Part shown: positions 1 through 8,667 of the stretch, piece by piece
How positions within the stretch are numbered: position 1 is the stretch's first letter
How the letters are laid out: every line of letters begins with the position of its first letter
Origin: Streptomyces griseochromogenes
GTDB taxonomy: Bacteria > Actinomycetota > Actinomycetes > Streptomycetales > Streptomycetaceae
DNA length: 64,000 nt
NCBI RefSeq assembly: GCF_001542625.1
Contig: NZ_CP016279.1
Location: 1,736,001 to 1,800,000 of the forward strand
Reading direction: 5' to 3'
Translations under genes and position numbers: made by a program
Notes under the pieces: model-generated
What the model saw: the letters and a program-made list of their open reading frames with translations, nothing else
Told to the model about the DNA's origin: nothing
The model's database searches: none

Positions 1-971
1 TTGATGCCGCTGCGGCCGAAGGTGTTCTTGTAGAAGTCCCAGGTCTCGGCCGCGCCGTAGTGGGCGTCCGCGCCCGCGGTGGCCGCGTTGGACGTGGTCC
101 CGTTGCCCCAGGTGTCGTTGGTCTGGGAGAACAGGGTGCCGGTGCCCGAGCTGCCGTGGTTGAGGTTGTACGTTTTGTGGCCGCCGCGCGCCCCGTCGGT
201 CAGGGTGTAGTTCGACCCCGACTGGGTCGTGGTCAGGTCCACCTTGCCGCTGTACTGGGTGTTGCCGATGCCCGTCCTGATGCCCTGGAACTCGAAGAGC
301 TTCTTGCCGGTGGCGGCGTCGGTGATGACGTGCAGCTGGTTCGGGGTGCCGTCGTCCTGGAGGCCGTCGACGACCGTCTCGTAGGCGAGCACGGGCTTGC
401 CGGAGCCGGCCCAGATCACCTTGCGCACGCTGTCCGCGGCCGACTTGGTGCTGCCGAGGGCCTTGGCGCGCTGCACGGCCTGCTTCTCGGCGGCCGACTT
501 CGTCACGGCGGGGGTGAGGGCGGAGACGCTCAGCGTGGCGTTGCTGGCCTTGATGACGCTCTTGGTCGCGCCCGACTTGGCGGTGTCGACGATCAGGTCG
601 CCGCCGAGCACCGGAAGACCCGCGTAGGTGCGCTCGTAGCGGGTGTGCACGGTCCCGTCGGCGTCCTTGACGACGTCCTTGACGGCCAGCCGCTCCTTGC
701 TGCCGAGGCCGATCGCCTTGGCCGTGGAGGCCTTCTCGGCGTCGGCGTGGCGTATCAGCTCGGCGCGCTGCGAGGGCGAGAGCTTGAGGGCCATGTGGGC
801 GGGGTTGACCTTGCCGGCCTGCGGCTTCGCCGGGGTGGCGGACGCGGCGCCGGACTGGAGGGCCGCGGCGATCAGGGCGGCGACGCCCGCGAGGGCGACG
901 GTGGCGGTGCGGCGGTGCGCCGTCGGGCGCTGCACTGTGTGGGAGGTGCGTCTGCGAGAGGTGCTACTCAA
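1..971 (-). CDS. M4 (thermolysin-type) metallopeptidase, 3' part cut off by the window edge
   Basis: Only the first ~323 codons are inside the window. Reading inwards, a basic N-terminus and an Ala-rich hydrophobic stretch (about residues 20-45, ending near AASA) form a Sec signal peptide; then come an FTP-type propeptide (residues ~55-110, including GLPVLGGDLIV), a PepSY-like segment, and, at the window edge, the start of the mature M4 domain with the family signature AHYGAAETWDFYKNTFGR. The zinc motif HExxH lies beyond position 1. This is a secreted, zinc-dependent endopeptidase made as a zymogen. The start is a TTG at 971 preceded by AAGGAG with 6-nt spacing; an in-frame GTG immediately before it (974) is possible but too close to the ribosome binding site. 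No neighbour suggests a specific substrate. Confidence 0.9.
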   Translation of the reverse strand, partial: MSSTSRRRTSHTVQRPTAHRRTATVALAGVAALIAAALQSGAASATPAKPQAGKVNPAHMALKLSPSQRAELIRHADAEKASTAKAIGLGSKERLAVKDVVKDADGTVHTRYERTYAGLPVLGGDLIVDTAKSGATKSVIKASNATLSVSALTPAVTKSAAEKQAVQRAKALGSTKSAADSVRKVIWAGSGKPVLAYETVVDGLQDDGTPNQLHVITDAATGKKLFEFQGIRTGIGNTQYSGKVDLTTTQSGSNYTLTDGARGGHKTYNLNHGSSGTGTLFSQTNDTWGNGTTSNAATAGADAHYGAAETWDFYKNTFGRSGI

Positions 972-1290
972 CACTGACTCCTTCTGCGTGACCGCGGGTC
1001 GCGCGGCCAGGGGAGACCGGACGGTGGGTGACGTCCGGGCAGAACAGGGCATTACGCGGAACCACGTGCAGGTGCGGAGCCGGCTCACGCGAAGCGTGCG
1101 CGAAATGTGGGGTTGCTCTGAGTCGGCCGTGGGAAGAGTGGCAGGGGATCACGGTGTCTGTCAGGACCGCGTCATGAAGTTGGCTGGAAATCGTTCGTTG
1201 ACCGGATGTTCATGTTCGGTATGCGGACTGTTGGGTGTGCCGGAGTGCCGTGGAGCCTGCCCGGGGCGGCCTGCCGGCCCCTCGCCCCGT
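972..1290. other. Intergenic region upstream of the metallopeptidase
   Basis: A 319-bp gene-free stretch separating the metallopeptidase start from the ABC operon end, both on the minus strand. It must hold the metallopeptidase promoter. The only structure I can point to is the GC hairpin at 1262-1289. The short open frames here have no recognisable domain and no ribosome binding site. Confidence 0.5.
1262..1289 (-). terminator. Probable terminator of the ABC exporter operon
   Basis: CGGGGCG (1262-1268) pairs with CGCCCCG (1283-1289), and an inner GCC/GGC can extend the hairpin. It lies directly after the stop codon of the minus-strand exporter gene (1291). There is no strong U-tract, which is usual for Streptomyces terminators. 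Confidence 0.45.
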
Positions 1291-3054
1291 TCAGGATTCG
1301 GCGCCGTCCCCGTGCCATGTCCGCCACAGGGACGCGTACGCACCGGCCGCGGCCACCAGGTCCTCGTGGGTCCCCAGTTCGGTCAGGCGGCCGTCCTCTA
1401 TGACCGCCACCCGGTCCGCGTCGTGGGCCGTGTGGAGGCGGTGGGCGATGGCGATGACCGTGCGGGACTCCAGGACCGCGGCCAGCGCCCGCTCGGTGTG
1501 ACGGGCGGTGGTGGGGTCGAGGAGGGCGGTGGCCTCGTCGAGGATCAGGGTGTGCGGATCCGCCAGCACCACCCGGGCCAGGGCCAGTTGCTGGGCCTGG
1601 GAGCCGTCGGTGGGATGACCGTGCTGCCCGAGCGGGGCGTCCAGGGCGCCCGCGAGGCCGCGGACCCATTCGTCGGCGCCCACCGCCGTCAGCGCCGCCC
1701 ACAAGTCGGCGTCCGCGGCGGCCGGTTCGGCGATGAGGAGGTTGTCGCGGACCGTGCCGAGGAAGACGTGGTGTTCCTGGGTGACCAGGACGACCTGGCG
1801 GCGCAGCCGCTCCGGCTCCAGCGCGGCGACCGGGACTCCGCCCACCGTCACCGTGCCCGCCCCGGGCCTGTCGATGCCCGCGAGGAGTCTGCTCAGCGTC
1901 GTCTTGCCCGCCCCGGACGGGCCCACCACGGCGAGCCGCTCCCCGGGCCGTACCGTCAGGTCCACCCCGCGCAGCACTTCGCCGCCGCGCTCGTAGGCGT
2001 ACCGCACCCCGCGCACGTCGATCCGGTCGTCCGCCGGCTCCTGGCAGCCGCCGTCCGTCCCTCCCCGGGGCGCCTGCGCGAGCCCCTCCACCCGGGCGAA
2101 CGAGGCGCTGCTGCTCTGCAGTTGCTCCACCCGCATCAGGATCTGGTCCAGCGGTTCGGTGAACTGGCGCAGGTACAGCGCCGCGGCCACCACCGCGCCG
2201 ACGCCCACCGCACCGCGCTGGTGCAGCCATCCGCCGAGCAGCAGTACACCCACCACGGGCACGGTGTACGTCACCTCGACCGCCGGGAAGAACACGGTGC
2301 GCAGCCGGAGCGTGTAGAAGCGGGTCCGGCGGGACTTCTCCAGCGCGTCCCGGCTCGCCGCGGTCCGCCGCCGCTGGAGCCGGAAGGCCTCGACCGTCCT
2401 CGCCCCGGCCGCCGTGGCCGCCACGATCTCGGCGACCTCGGAGGTGGCCGCGCCCTCGGCGAGGTAGCCGTCCCGGGCCCGCCGCAGGTACCAGCGCAGC
2501 GCCAGCCAGATCGGCGTGAGACCCAGCACGCCGAACAGGCCGAGCAGCGGGTCCAGCGCGAACACCGCGCCGAGCACGAACAGCGCCTGCACACCGCTCA
2601 CCAGCAGCTCCGGGCCGACGTCCCTGAGCGTCGTGCCGACGACCGCCACATCGGCCGTGCCCCGCGCGGTCAGATCGCCGGTCCCGGCCCGCTCCACCGT
2701 CGACGCGGGCAGCGCCAGCACCCGGTCGACGTACTCCTCCCGCACCCGGGCCAGCGTCCGCTCCCCGAACCGGTGCCCCACATACCGCGCCCAGCGCGCG
2801 AGCAGCAGCTGGGCCAGCGCGCAGAGCAGGATCCACAGCGCCAGCCGGTCCACCGCCCCGACCCCGTGCCCCGCCCGGACCTCGTCGACGATCCGCCCGA
2901 CCAGCCACGGCCCGGCGAGCCCCGCCCCGGCCGCCAGCGCGTTGAGCACCAGGGCGGCGGCGAACGCCCGCCCGTCGGCCCGCACCAGCCGCGCGGTCGC
3001 CCGCCGCACCCGGGCCCGGTCCGCGACCGGCAGCAGCCCCCTGTCCGCCGTCAC
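1291..3054 (-). CDS. ABC exporter half-transporter, ATP-competent subunit of a heterodimer
   Basis: 587 residues: six-helix membrane domain (about 1-320) followed by a nucleotide-binding domain. Walker A (GPSGAGKTT), Q-loop (VTQEHH), Walker B with catalytic Glu (LILDEATA) and H-loop (IAHRL) are all intact, but the ABC signature is degenerate: TDGSQ in place of LSGGQ. It starts at a GTG whose G-T-G-A overlaps the stop of the upstream subunit gene (3051), so the two are translationally coupled. The partner has the opposite pattern (good signature, lost Walker A), as expected if the two NBDs share one working ATP site. It exports an unknown substrate; multidrug or lipid type by family. Confidence 0.9.
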   Translation of the reverse strand: MTADRGLLPVADRARVRRATARLVRADGRAFAAALVLNALAAGAGLAGPWLVGRIVDEVRAGHGVGAVDRLALWILLCALAQLLLARWARYVGHRFGERTLARVREEYVDRVLALPASTVERAGTGDLTARGTADVAVVGTTLRDVGPELLVSGVQALFVLGAVFALDPLLGLFGVLGLTPIWLALRWYLRRARDGYLAEGAATSEVAEIVAATAAGARTVEAFRLQRRRTAASRDALEKSRRTRFYTLRLRTVFFPAVEVTYTVPVVGVLLLGGWLHQRGAVGVGAVVAAALYLRQFTEPLDQILMRVEQLQSSSASFARVEGLAQAPRGGTDGGCQEPADDRIDVRGVRYAYERGGEVLRGVDLTVRPGERLAVVGPSGAGKTTLSRLLAGIDRPGAGTVTVGGVPVAALEPERLRRQVVLVTQEHHVFLGTVRDNLLIAEPAAADADLWAALTAVGADEWVRGLAGALDAPLGQHGHPTDGSQAQQLALARVVLADPHTLILDEATALLDPTTARHTERALAAVLESRTVIAIAHRLHTAHDADRVAVIEDGRLTELGTHEDLVAAAGAYASLWRTWHGDGAES

Positions 3055-4790
3055 CGTACGACCCCCTCCGCGCTCGCGGCACCCTCGGTGCCCTCGTCGT
3101 CGACGTCCCGGGCCACCAGCGCCCGGTAGCCGGGCTCCTCGGCCAGCAGCCGCCGGTGCGGCCCGCTCGCCGCCACCTTGCCGTCGACCAGGAACAGCAC
3201 CGTGTCCACGCGGTCCAGCACCAGCGGCGAGGTGCTCGTGACCACCGTCGTACGGCCCTTTCGCGCCTCCCGCAGCCGCTCGGCGACCGTGGCCTCGGTG
3301 TGCGCGTCCAGCGCCGACGTCGGCTCCACGGCGAGCAGCACCTCGGGGTCGGCTAGCAGCGCCCGCACCAGCCGGATCCGCTGCCGCTGCCCGCCGGAGA
3401 GGCTGCGGCCCTGCCCCGCCACCGCCGAGTCGAGACCGTCGGGCAGCCCGCGTACGACATCGTCGGCGGCGGCCGCGTGCACCGCCCGCCGCACAGCCGC
3501 CTCCCCGGCCGTGTGCTCGGCGGCGACCACCTCCCTCAGCGGTCCGGCGAACAGGTCCGCCTCGTTGTCGGCGACCAGGATCCGGGACCGTACGTCGGCC
3601 AGCGGGACCGCGTCGAGCCGTACCCCGCCCCAGGTGGCGTCGGTGGGTCCGTACCGGCCGAGGCGGTCGACGACGGCGGCGGCCTCGGCGGGGCGGGCGG
3701 CGGCCAGCGCGACCAGCAGGCCCGGCGCCGCCCGCACCCCGGAGACCGGGTCGCGCAGCTCGGCCGGCCCGTCCGGCGCGGGCAGCTCGCCCTCGTCGGG
3801 CTCCGGCATCAGCCGCAGCAGCCCCACGACCCGGCGGGCGGCCACCACGCCCCGGTTCAGCTCATAGGCCATCTGCACGATGAAGGACACCGGCCCGATC
3901 AGCACCGCCACATAGCCGTACACCGACACCAACTCGCCCACGGTGATGGACCCCTGGGCCACCAGCCGGGCCGCCAGCCAGGTCACCACGGCCAGGAACA
4001 GCGTGGGCAGGCCCACCCCGAGCGCCTGCACCCAACTGGCCACCGCGCCCACCCGGTAGCCCTGCGCGCGCAGCCGCTGCGAGTCCGCACGGAAGGCGTC
4101 CGCGAACAGCCCCTTGCCGCCGAGACCGTTGAGGACGCGCAGCCCGCCCGCGAGGTCCCCGATCCGCGCCGTCAGCACGCCCTGACGCTCCCGGTACTCG
4201 CTCTCCGCGCCCTGCAGCCGCAGCGTCAGCGGCCCGGTGAGCAGCGCGATCACCGGCACCCCGAGCAGCACCACGGCGGCCAGCGGCGCCGAGACGGCCA
4301 GCAGCAGCCCGGCCACCACCAGGTACACCACGATCGAGCCCACCCCGGGCCCGACCACGGTCAGCGCCTGGGCGAGGGTCTGCACGTCGCCGACCCCGAT
4401 GGTGACGACTTCACCGGCCCCGGCCCGGCGCGGCAGCACCGCTCCCAGCCGGGCCGCGTGCCCGACGACCAGCTTGACCGTGCGGAAGTTGGCGTCCATC
4501 CGCACCCGGGTCATCGTGCGATGCCGCATGATGCTCAGCCAGGAGTTCAGCGCCCCGAGCCCGAACATCGCGACCGTCCACCAGGCCAGCACGCCCAGGT
4601 GACCCGGCACCAGCCCGTCGTCGACCGCCCGCGCCATCATGTACGGCTGCGCGGCCATGAGCACCAGCCACACACTGCCCAGCAGCGCACCGGCCACCGA
4701 CCGGGCCGGCTGGCGCAGCACCAGCCACCACAAGTAGTGCCAGCCGCCACGCGTGTCGGGCGTGCCCGGGTCCTCGTACGCGTCGATCAT
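3051..4790 (-). CDS. ABC exporter half-transporter, degenerate-NBD subunit of a heterodimer
   Basis: About 579 residues from an ATG at 4790 (MIDAYED); the open frame extends further upstream but that would run into the divergent exporter's promoter. The membrane domain occupies roughly residues 20-320. In the NBD the Walker A P-loop is absent (the equivalent segment reads APGLLVALAAARPAE), Walker B has lost its Asp (LLAVEPTSALD) and the H-loop His is replaced (VTSTSPL), yet the signature LSGGQRQR is perfect. This subunit cannot bind and hydrolyse ATP by itself but can complete the partner's site. First gene of a two-gene operon; overlaps the next by 4 nt. Confidence 0.88.
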   Translation of the reverse strand: MIDAYEDPGTPDTRGGWHYLWWLVLRQPARSVAGALLGSVWLVLMAAQPYMMARAVDDGLVPGHLGVLAWWTVAMFGLGALNSWLSIMRHRTMTRVRMDANFRTVKLVVGHAARLGAVLPRRAGAGEVVTIGVGDVQTLAQALTVVGPGVGSIVVYLVVAGLLLAVSAPLAAVVLLGVPVIALLTGPLTLRLQGAESEYRERQGVLTARIGDLAGGLRVLNGLGGKGLFADAFRADSQRLRAQGYRVGAVASWVQALGVGLPTLFLAVVTWLAARLVAQGSITVGELVSVYGYVAVLIGPVSFIVQMAYELNRGVVAARRVVGLLRLMPEPDEGELPAPDGPAELRDPVSGVRAAPGLLVALAAARPAEAAAVVDRLGRYGPTDATWGGVRLDAVPLADVRSRILVADNEADLFAGPLREVVAAEHTAGEAAVRRAVHAAAADDVVRGLPDGLDSAVAGQGRSLSGGQRQRIRLVRALLADPEVLLAVEPTSALDAHTEATVAERLREARKGRTTVVTSTSPLVLDRVDTVLFLVDGKVAASGPHRRLLAEEPGYRALVARDVDDEGTEGAASAEGVVR

Positions 4791-4996
4791 GCCGCCCCCG
4801 ATCCCACCGGCCGCGCCGGAACCGCGGGCCGGCCGGGCGACTTCGAAGGTACCGAGCGCGCGGGCGGCCGCTCCATCGAATAAGCCATGCGCCGAGCCCC
4901 TACGGCCCCTCGAACGCGCTGGTCGTAGGACCAGCGACGGAGCCTGGTCCGGCCAAAACTCGGTGGGCGTCGCCGGTGCGGATCCGTAGGCTCGCG

Positions 4997-6793
4997 ATGA
5001 TGCCCACGACACGTGCAACCATCGAGGACCGCTCCGCCGTACGCACCCTGCTGAGGCTGTGGCCGTACGTGCGTCCCGTGCGGGTACGGCTGTTCACGGC
5101 CGCGTTCGTCGCGGTCGTCGCCTCCTGTACCGGGCTGGTGATCCCGCTCGTCCTCAAGTGGATCGTGGACGGGCCGGTCGCCGACCGGGACCCGGCGGGA
5201 GTCTGGCTCGGCGCGCTGTACCTGCTCCTGCTCGGGATCGCCGAGGCGCTCCTGTTCGGGATACGGCGCTGGCTGGTGGCCCGTCCGCTGTCGCACGTCG
5301 AGGCGGAGATGCGGGCGGCCCTGTACGGCCGTCTGCAGCGGCTGCCCGTCGCCTTCCACGACCGCTGGGCCTCCGGCCAGCTGCTCTCGCGCGGCACGAC
5401 CGACCTGATGCTGCTGCGTCAGTTCCTCGCCTTCCCGCTGACGTTCCTGCTGGTCAACGGGGTCACCATCCTCGTCGGCGTGGTCATCATGCTGATGCAG
5501 GACTGGGTGCTCGGGCTGGTCATCCTCGGGCCCGCCGTCCCGGTGATGTGGACCTGCGCCCTCTTCGAGCGGCGCTACGCCGAGGTGGCGCGCCGGGCGC
5601 AGGACCAGGTAGGGGACCTGACGACGGTCGTCGAGGAGAGCGTGCTCGGCATCCGCGTCATCAAGGGCTTCGGCCGGCACCGCAGCCAGGCGCGGGTGTT
5701 CGGGCAGCTGTCGGGCACCCTGCGCGGCACGGAGCTGCGCAAGGCACGGCTGCTGGCGACCATCTGGGCCGTCATCGTGACGCTCCCGGAGGCGGCGATC
5801 GGCGCGGCGCTGGTGCTGGGAGCTGTGCGGGTGGCCGACGGCGCGTTGTCCGCCGGGACGCTGGTGGCCTTCCTGAGCACGGCACTCGCGCTGCGGTGGC
5901 CGGTGGACTCGATCGGCTTCCTGCTGGCGATGAGCCAGGAGGCGGCGACGGCTACGGAGCGGTACTTCGAGGTGATGGACGAGGAGCCGGAGGACCCGGA
6001 AGACGTGGACGTGGCCGCGCCCGGCAGCACCGGGCTCGCGGACGGACTCCGCTTCGACGACGTCCGGTTCCGCTACCCCGACGCCCCACCCGACTCCCCG
6101 CCCCTCCTCAGCCGCATCGACCTCCACATACGCCCCGGCGAGTCCATGGCCCTCGTCGGAGCCACCGGCAGCGGGAAGACGACCCTCACCGCCCTCGTCC
6201 CGCGCCTGCACGAGCTCACCTCCGGCCGCATCACCCTGAACGGCGTGGACATCACCGCCATGTCCCGCGAGGAACTGCGCGCCAAGGTCGCGGTCGCCTT
6301 CGAGGAACCGACCCTCTTCTCGGCGAGCATCGGCGAGAACGTGCTGATGGGAGCCGCCGACGGCGCCGGAAAGGCGGACCTCGACCGGGCCCTGGCCATA
6401 GCGCAGGCCGAGTTCGCGCACGCACTGCCGCAGAGCACCGACACCCAGGTCGGCGAGCAGGGCCTGAGCCTGTCCGGCGGCCAGCGCCAACGCCTCGCGC
6501 TGGCCCGCGCGGTCGTCGGCCGCCCGGAGTTCCTGGTGCTGGACGACCCGCTGTCCGCCCTGGACGTGCACACGGAGGCCGCCGTGGAGGCCGCGTTGCG
6601 TCAGGTCCTCGCGGACACCACCGCGCTGATCGTGGCCCACCGCCCGTCCACGGTGCTGCTCGCCGACCGCGTCGCCCTGCTGTCGGAGGGCCGGATCACC
6701 GCCGTCGGGACGCACCAGGAACTGCTGCGCACCGACGCCGAGTACGCACACCTGATGTCCGGCGAACCAGGCGAGGAAGAGGTCAACCGATGA
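4997..6793 (+). CDS. ABC exporter half-transporter (non-catalytic-site subunit)
   Basis: About 598 residues. Membrane domain about residues 15-320, then an NBD with Walker A GATGSGKTT, signature LSLSGGQRQR, Walker B ending VLDDP (catalytic Glu replaced by Asp), Q-loop Gln replaced by Glu (AFEEPT), H-loop AHRP. By comparison with heterodimeric exporters this half carries the degenerate catalytic carboxylate. The start is one of two adjacent ATGs (4997, 5000); an upstream GTG at 4976 has no ribosome binding site. Divergent from the exporter pair at 1.3-4.8 kb; the 206-bp gap between them must hold both promoters. Overlaps the next gene by ATGA. Confidence 0.88.
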   Translation: MMPTTRATIEDRSAVRTLLRLWPYVRPVRVRLFTAAFVAVVASCTGLVIPLVLKWIVDGPVADRDPAGVWLGALYLLLLGIAEALLFGIRRWLVARPLSHVEAEMRAALYGRLQRLPVAFHDRWASGQLLSRGTTDLMLLRQFLAFPLTFLLVNGVTILVGVVIMLMQDWVLGLVILGPAVPVMWTCALFERRYAEVARRAQDQVGDLTTVVEESVLGIRVIKGFGRHRSQARVFGQLSGTLRGTELRKARLLATIWAVIVTLPEAAIGAALVLGAVRVADGALSAGTLVAFLSTALALRWPVDSIGFLLAMSQEAATATERYFEVMDEEPEDPEDVDVAAPGSTGLADGLRFDDVRFRYPDAPPDSPPLLSRIDLHIRPGESMALVGATGSGKTTLTALVPRLHELTSGRITLNGVDITAMSREELRAKVAVAFEEPTLFSASIGENVLMGAADGAGKADLDRALAIAQAEFAHALPQSTDTQVGEQGLSLSGGQRQRLALARAVVGRPEFLVLDDPLSALDVHTEAAVEAALRQVLADTTALIVAHRPSTVLLADRVALLSEGRITAVGTHQELLRTDAEYAHLMSGEPGEEEVNR

Positions 6794-8667
6794 CCACCAC
6801 CACGACCGCCACCCCCGCCACGGACGACGACGACCGAATACCCCGCCCCCAGGAATCCCTCGCCGGCGGCGATACCGGCGACCCCGTCGACCAGGACGTC
6901 CTGCCCACCCCGCCCGGTGCCACGGGTGCCCTGCTGCGCTCGCTGCTCGCCCCCATGAGGGCCCGGGCCGCCTTCACCACCCTCCTCCTGCTGCTCCAGC
7001 AGGCGGCCGTGCAGACGGGCCCGCTGCTGGTGGCGTACGCCATCGACAACGCCGTACCGGCGCTCCGGGACCATCGCCACGGCCCGCTGATCGCGGTGGC
7101 CATCGGCTATCTGCTGTGCGCGCTGGTCTCCGGCGGGCTGCAGTTCGCGTTCATCGAGGCCTCCGCCCGGGTCAGCCAGGACGTGCTGCTGGACCTCAGG
7201 GGCCGCATCTTCCGGCACGCGCAGGCCCTGAGCCTCGACTTCCACGAGCGGTACACCTCGGGCCGGCTGATCTCCCGCTCCACGACCGACGTCGAGTCCC
7301 TGCGCGAACTCCTCGACGAGGGGCTGCAGGAGCTGGTGGGCGTCGTGCTGTCCTTCGTCTACATCTCGGCGATGCTGCTGTGGCTGGATCTCGGTCTCGG
7401 CGCGGTGGCGGTGGCCTCCTTCGTGCCGCTGTATCTGCTCGTGCGGCTCTACCAGCGGCGCGCGGGGCGGGTGTACCGCGTGCGGTCCACGGCGATCGCG
7501 TCGGTGATCGTGAAGTTCGTGGAGACGATGAACGGCATCCGGCCGGTGCGCGCCTTCCGCCGGGAGTCCGCGAACGACGCTGAGTTCGCCGTACTGAACC
7601 GGCGGCACGAGCGGACGAACGGCGACGCGATGCTGGAGATGGCCAGGTACGTCGTCGGCTCCCGGCTGGTGGCCAACACGGCGGTCGCGGCGATCGTGCT
7701 GTGGGGGGCCTACCGGGTGGCGTCCGGCTCGCTGGAGCTGGGTGTGCTGGCGGCGGCGGTGCTGTATCTGCGACGGCTGTACGACCCGATCGACCGGCTC
7801 GGCATCTTCCTGAACTCCTACCAGTCGGCGGCCGCCTCCCTGGAGAAGATCGCCGGTCTGCTGGCGCAGACGCCCTCCGTGCCCGAGCCGTCGGTGCCCC
7901 GCGAACTGCCGCCCCCGAAGGGCCGGTTGCCGGGGCGCGAGGTCGTCTTCGACGGGGTCCGCTTCGCCTACCGCACCGGCGGCGAGGTGCTGCCCCGCTT
8001 CGACCTGACCCTCCCGGCCGGGCAGACCGTCGCCGTCGTCGGCTCCACCGGCGCGGGCAAGTCGACCCTGGCCAAGCTGCTCGCCCGCTTCTACGACCCC
8101 TCCGGCGGCCGGGTGCTGCTGGACGGCGTCGACCTGCGTGAGCTGGCCGTGCCCGAGCTGCGGCGCGGGGTGGTCATGGTGACGCAGGAGGCGTTCCTGT
8201 TCTCCGGAACGGTCGCGGACAACATCGCGATCGGCCGGCCCGACGCCACCCGTGAGGAGATCGAGCGGGCCGCGAAGGCGATCGGCGCGCACGAGTTCAT
8301 CGGTGCGCTGCCCGACGGATATGACACGGACGTACGCAAGCGAGGGGGGCGTATTTCAGCCGGCCAGCGCCAACTGGTGGCCTTCGCCCGCGCGTTGCTC
8401 GCCGACCCGGCGGTGCTGATCCTGGACGAGGCGACCAGTTCCCTGGACATACCGGGCGAACGGGCCGTGCAGCGGGCGATGTCGACCGTGCTGCGCGGCC
8501 GCACCGCCGTCGTGATCGCGCACCGGCTGTCCACCGTGGAGATCGCGGACCGGGTCCTCGTCATGGAGCACGGCCGGATCGTCGAGGACGGCCGCCCGGA
8601 CGAGCTCATCGCGGGCACGGGCCGGTTCGCGGACCTGCACCGGGCCTGGCGGGAGAGTCTGGCGTAG
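6790..8667 (+). CDS. ABC exporter half-transporter (catalytic subunit)
   Basis: 625 residues. The N-terminus starts with a Thr-rich, then Asp-rich hydrophilic segment (about 1-50) not usual in the family. The membrane domain follows, then an NBD with Walker A GSTGAGKST, Q-loop MVTQEAF, Walker B LILDEATSSLD and H-loop IAHRLST intact. The signature reads ISAGQRQ rather than LSGGQ. It pairs with the 4997 product, which has the perfect signature but a weakened Walker B. Start at 6790 inside the ATGA overlap. Its 3' end overlaps the convergent MFS gene by about 60 bp. Confidence 0.9.
   Translation: MTTTTTATPATDDDDRIPRPQESLAGGDTGDPVDQDVLPTPPGATGALLRSLLAPMRARAAFTTLLLLLQQAAVQTGPLLVAYAIDNAVPALRDHRHGPLIAVAIGYLLCALVSGGLQFAFIEASARVSQDVLLDLRGRIFRHAQALSLDFHERYTSGRLISRSTTDVESLRELLDEGLQELVGVVLSFVYISAMLLWLDLGLGAVAVASFVPLYLLVRLYQRRAGRVYRVRSTAIASVIVKFVETMNGIRPVRAFRRESANDAEFAVLNRRHERTNGDAMLEMARYVVGSRLVANTAVAAIVLWGAYRVASGSLELGVLAAAVLYLRRLYDPIDRLGIFLNSYQSAAASLEKIAGLLAQTPSVPEPSVPRELPPPKGRLPGREVVFDGVRFAYRTGGEVLPRFDLTLPAGQTVAVVGSTGAGKSTLAKLLARFYDPSGGRVLLDGVDLRELAVPELRRGVVMVTQEAFLFSGTVADNIAIGRPDATREEIERAAKAIGAHEFIGALPDGYDTDVRKRGGRISAGQRQLVAFARALLADPAVLILDEATSSLDIPGERAVQRAMSTVLRGRTAVVIAHRLSTVEIADRVLVMEHGRIVEDGRPDELIAGTGRFADLHRAWRESLA

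Noticed and set aside
643..3129. Long plus-strand open frames opposite the metallopeptidase and ABC exporter
   Set aside because: They are shadows: low-complexity Arg/Pro/Gly-rich translations, while the minus strand encodes complete ABC and M4 motifs.
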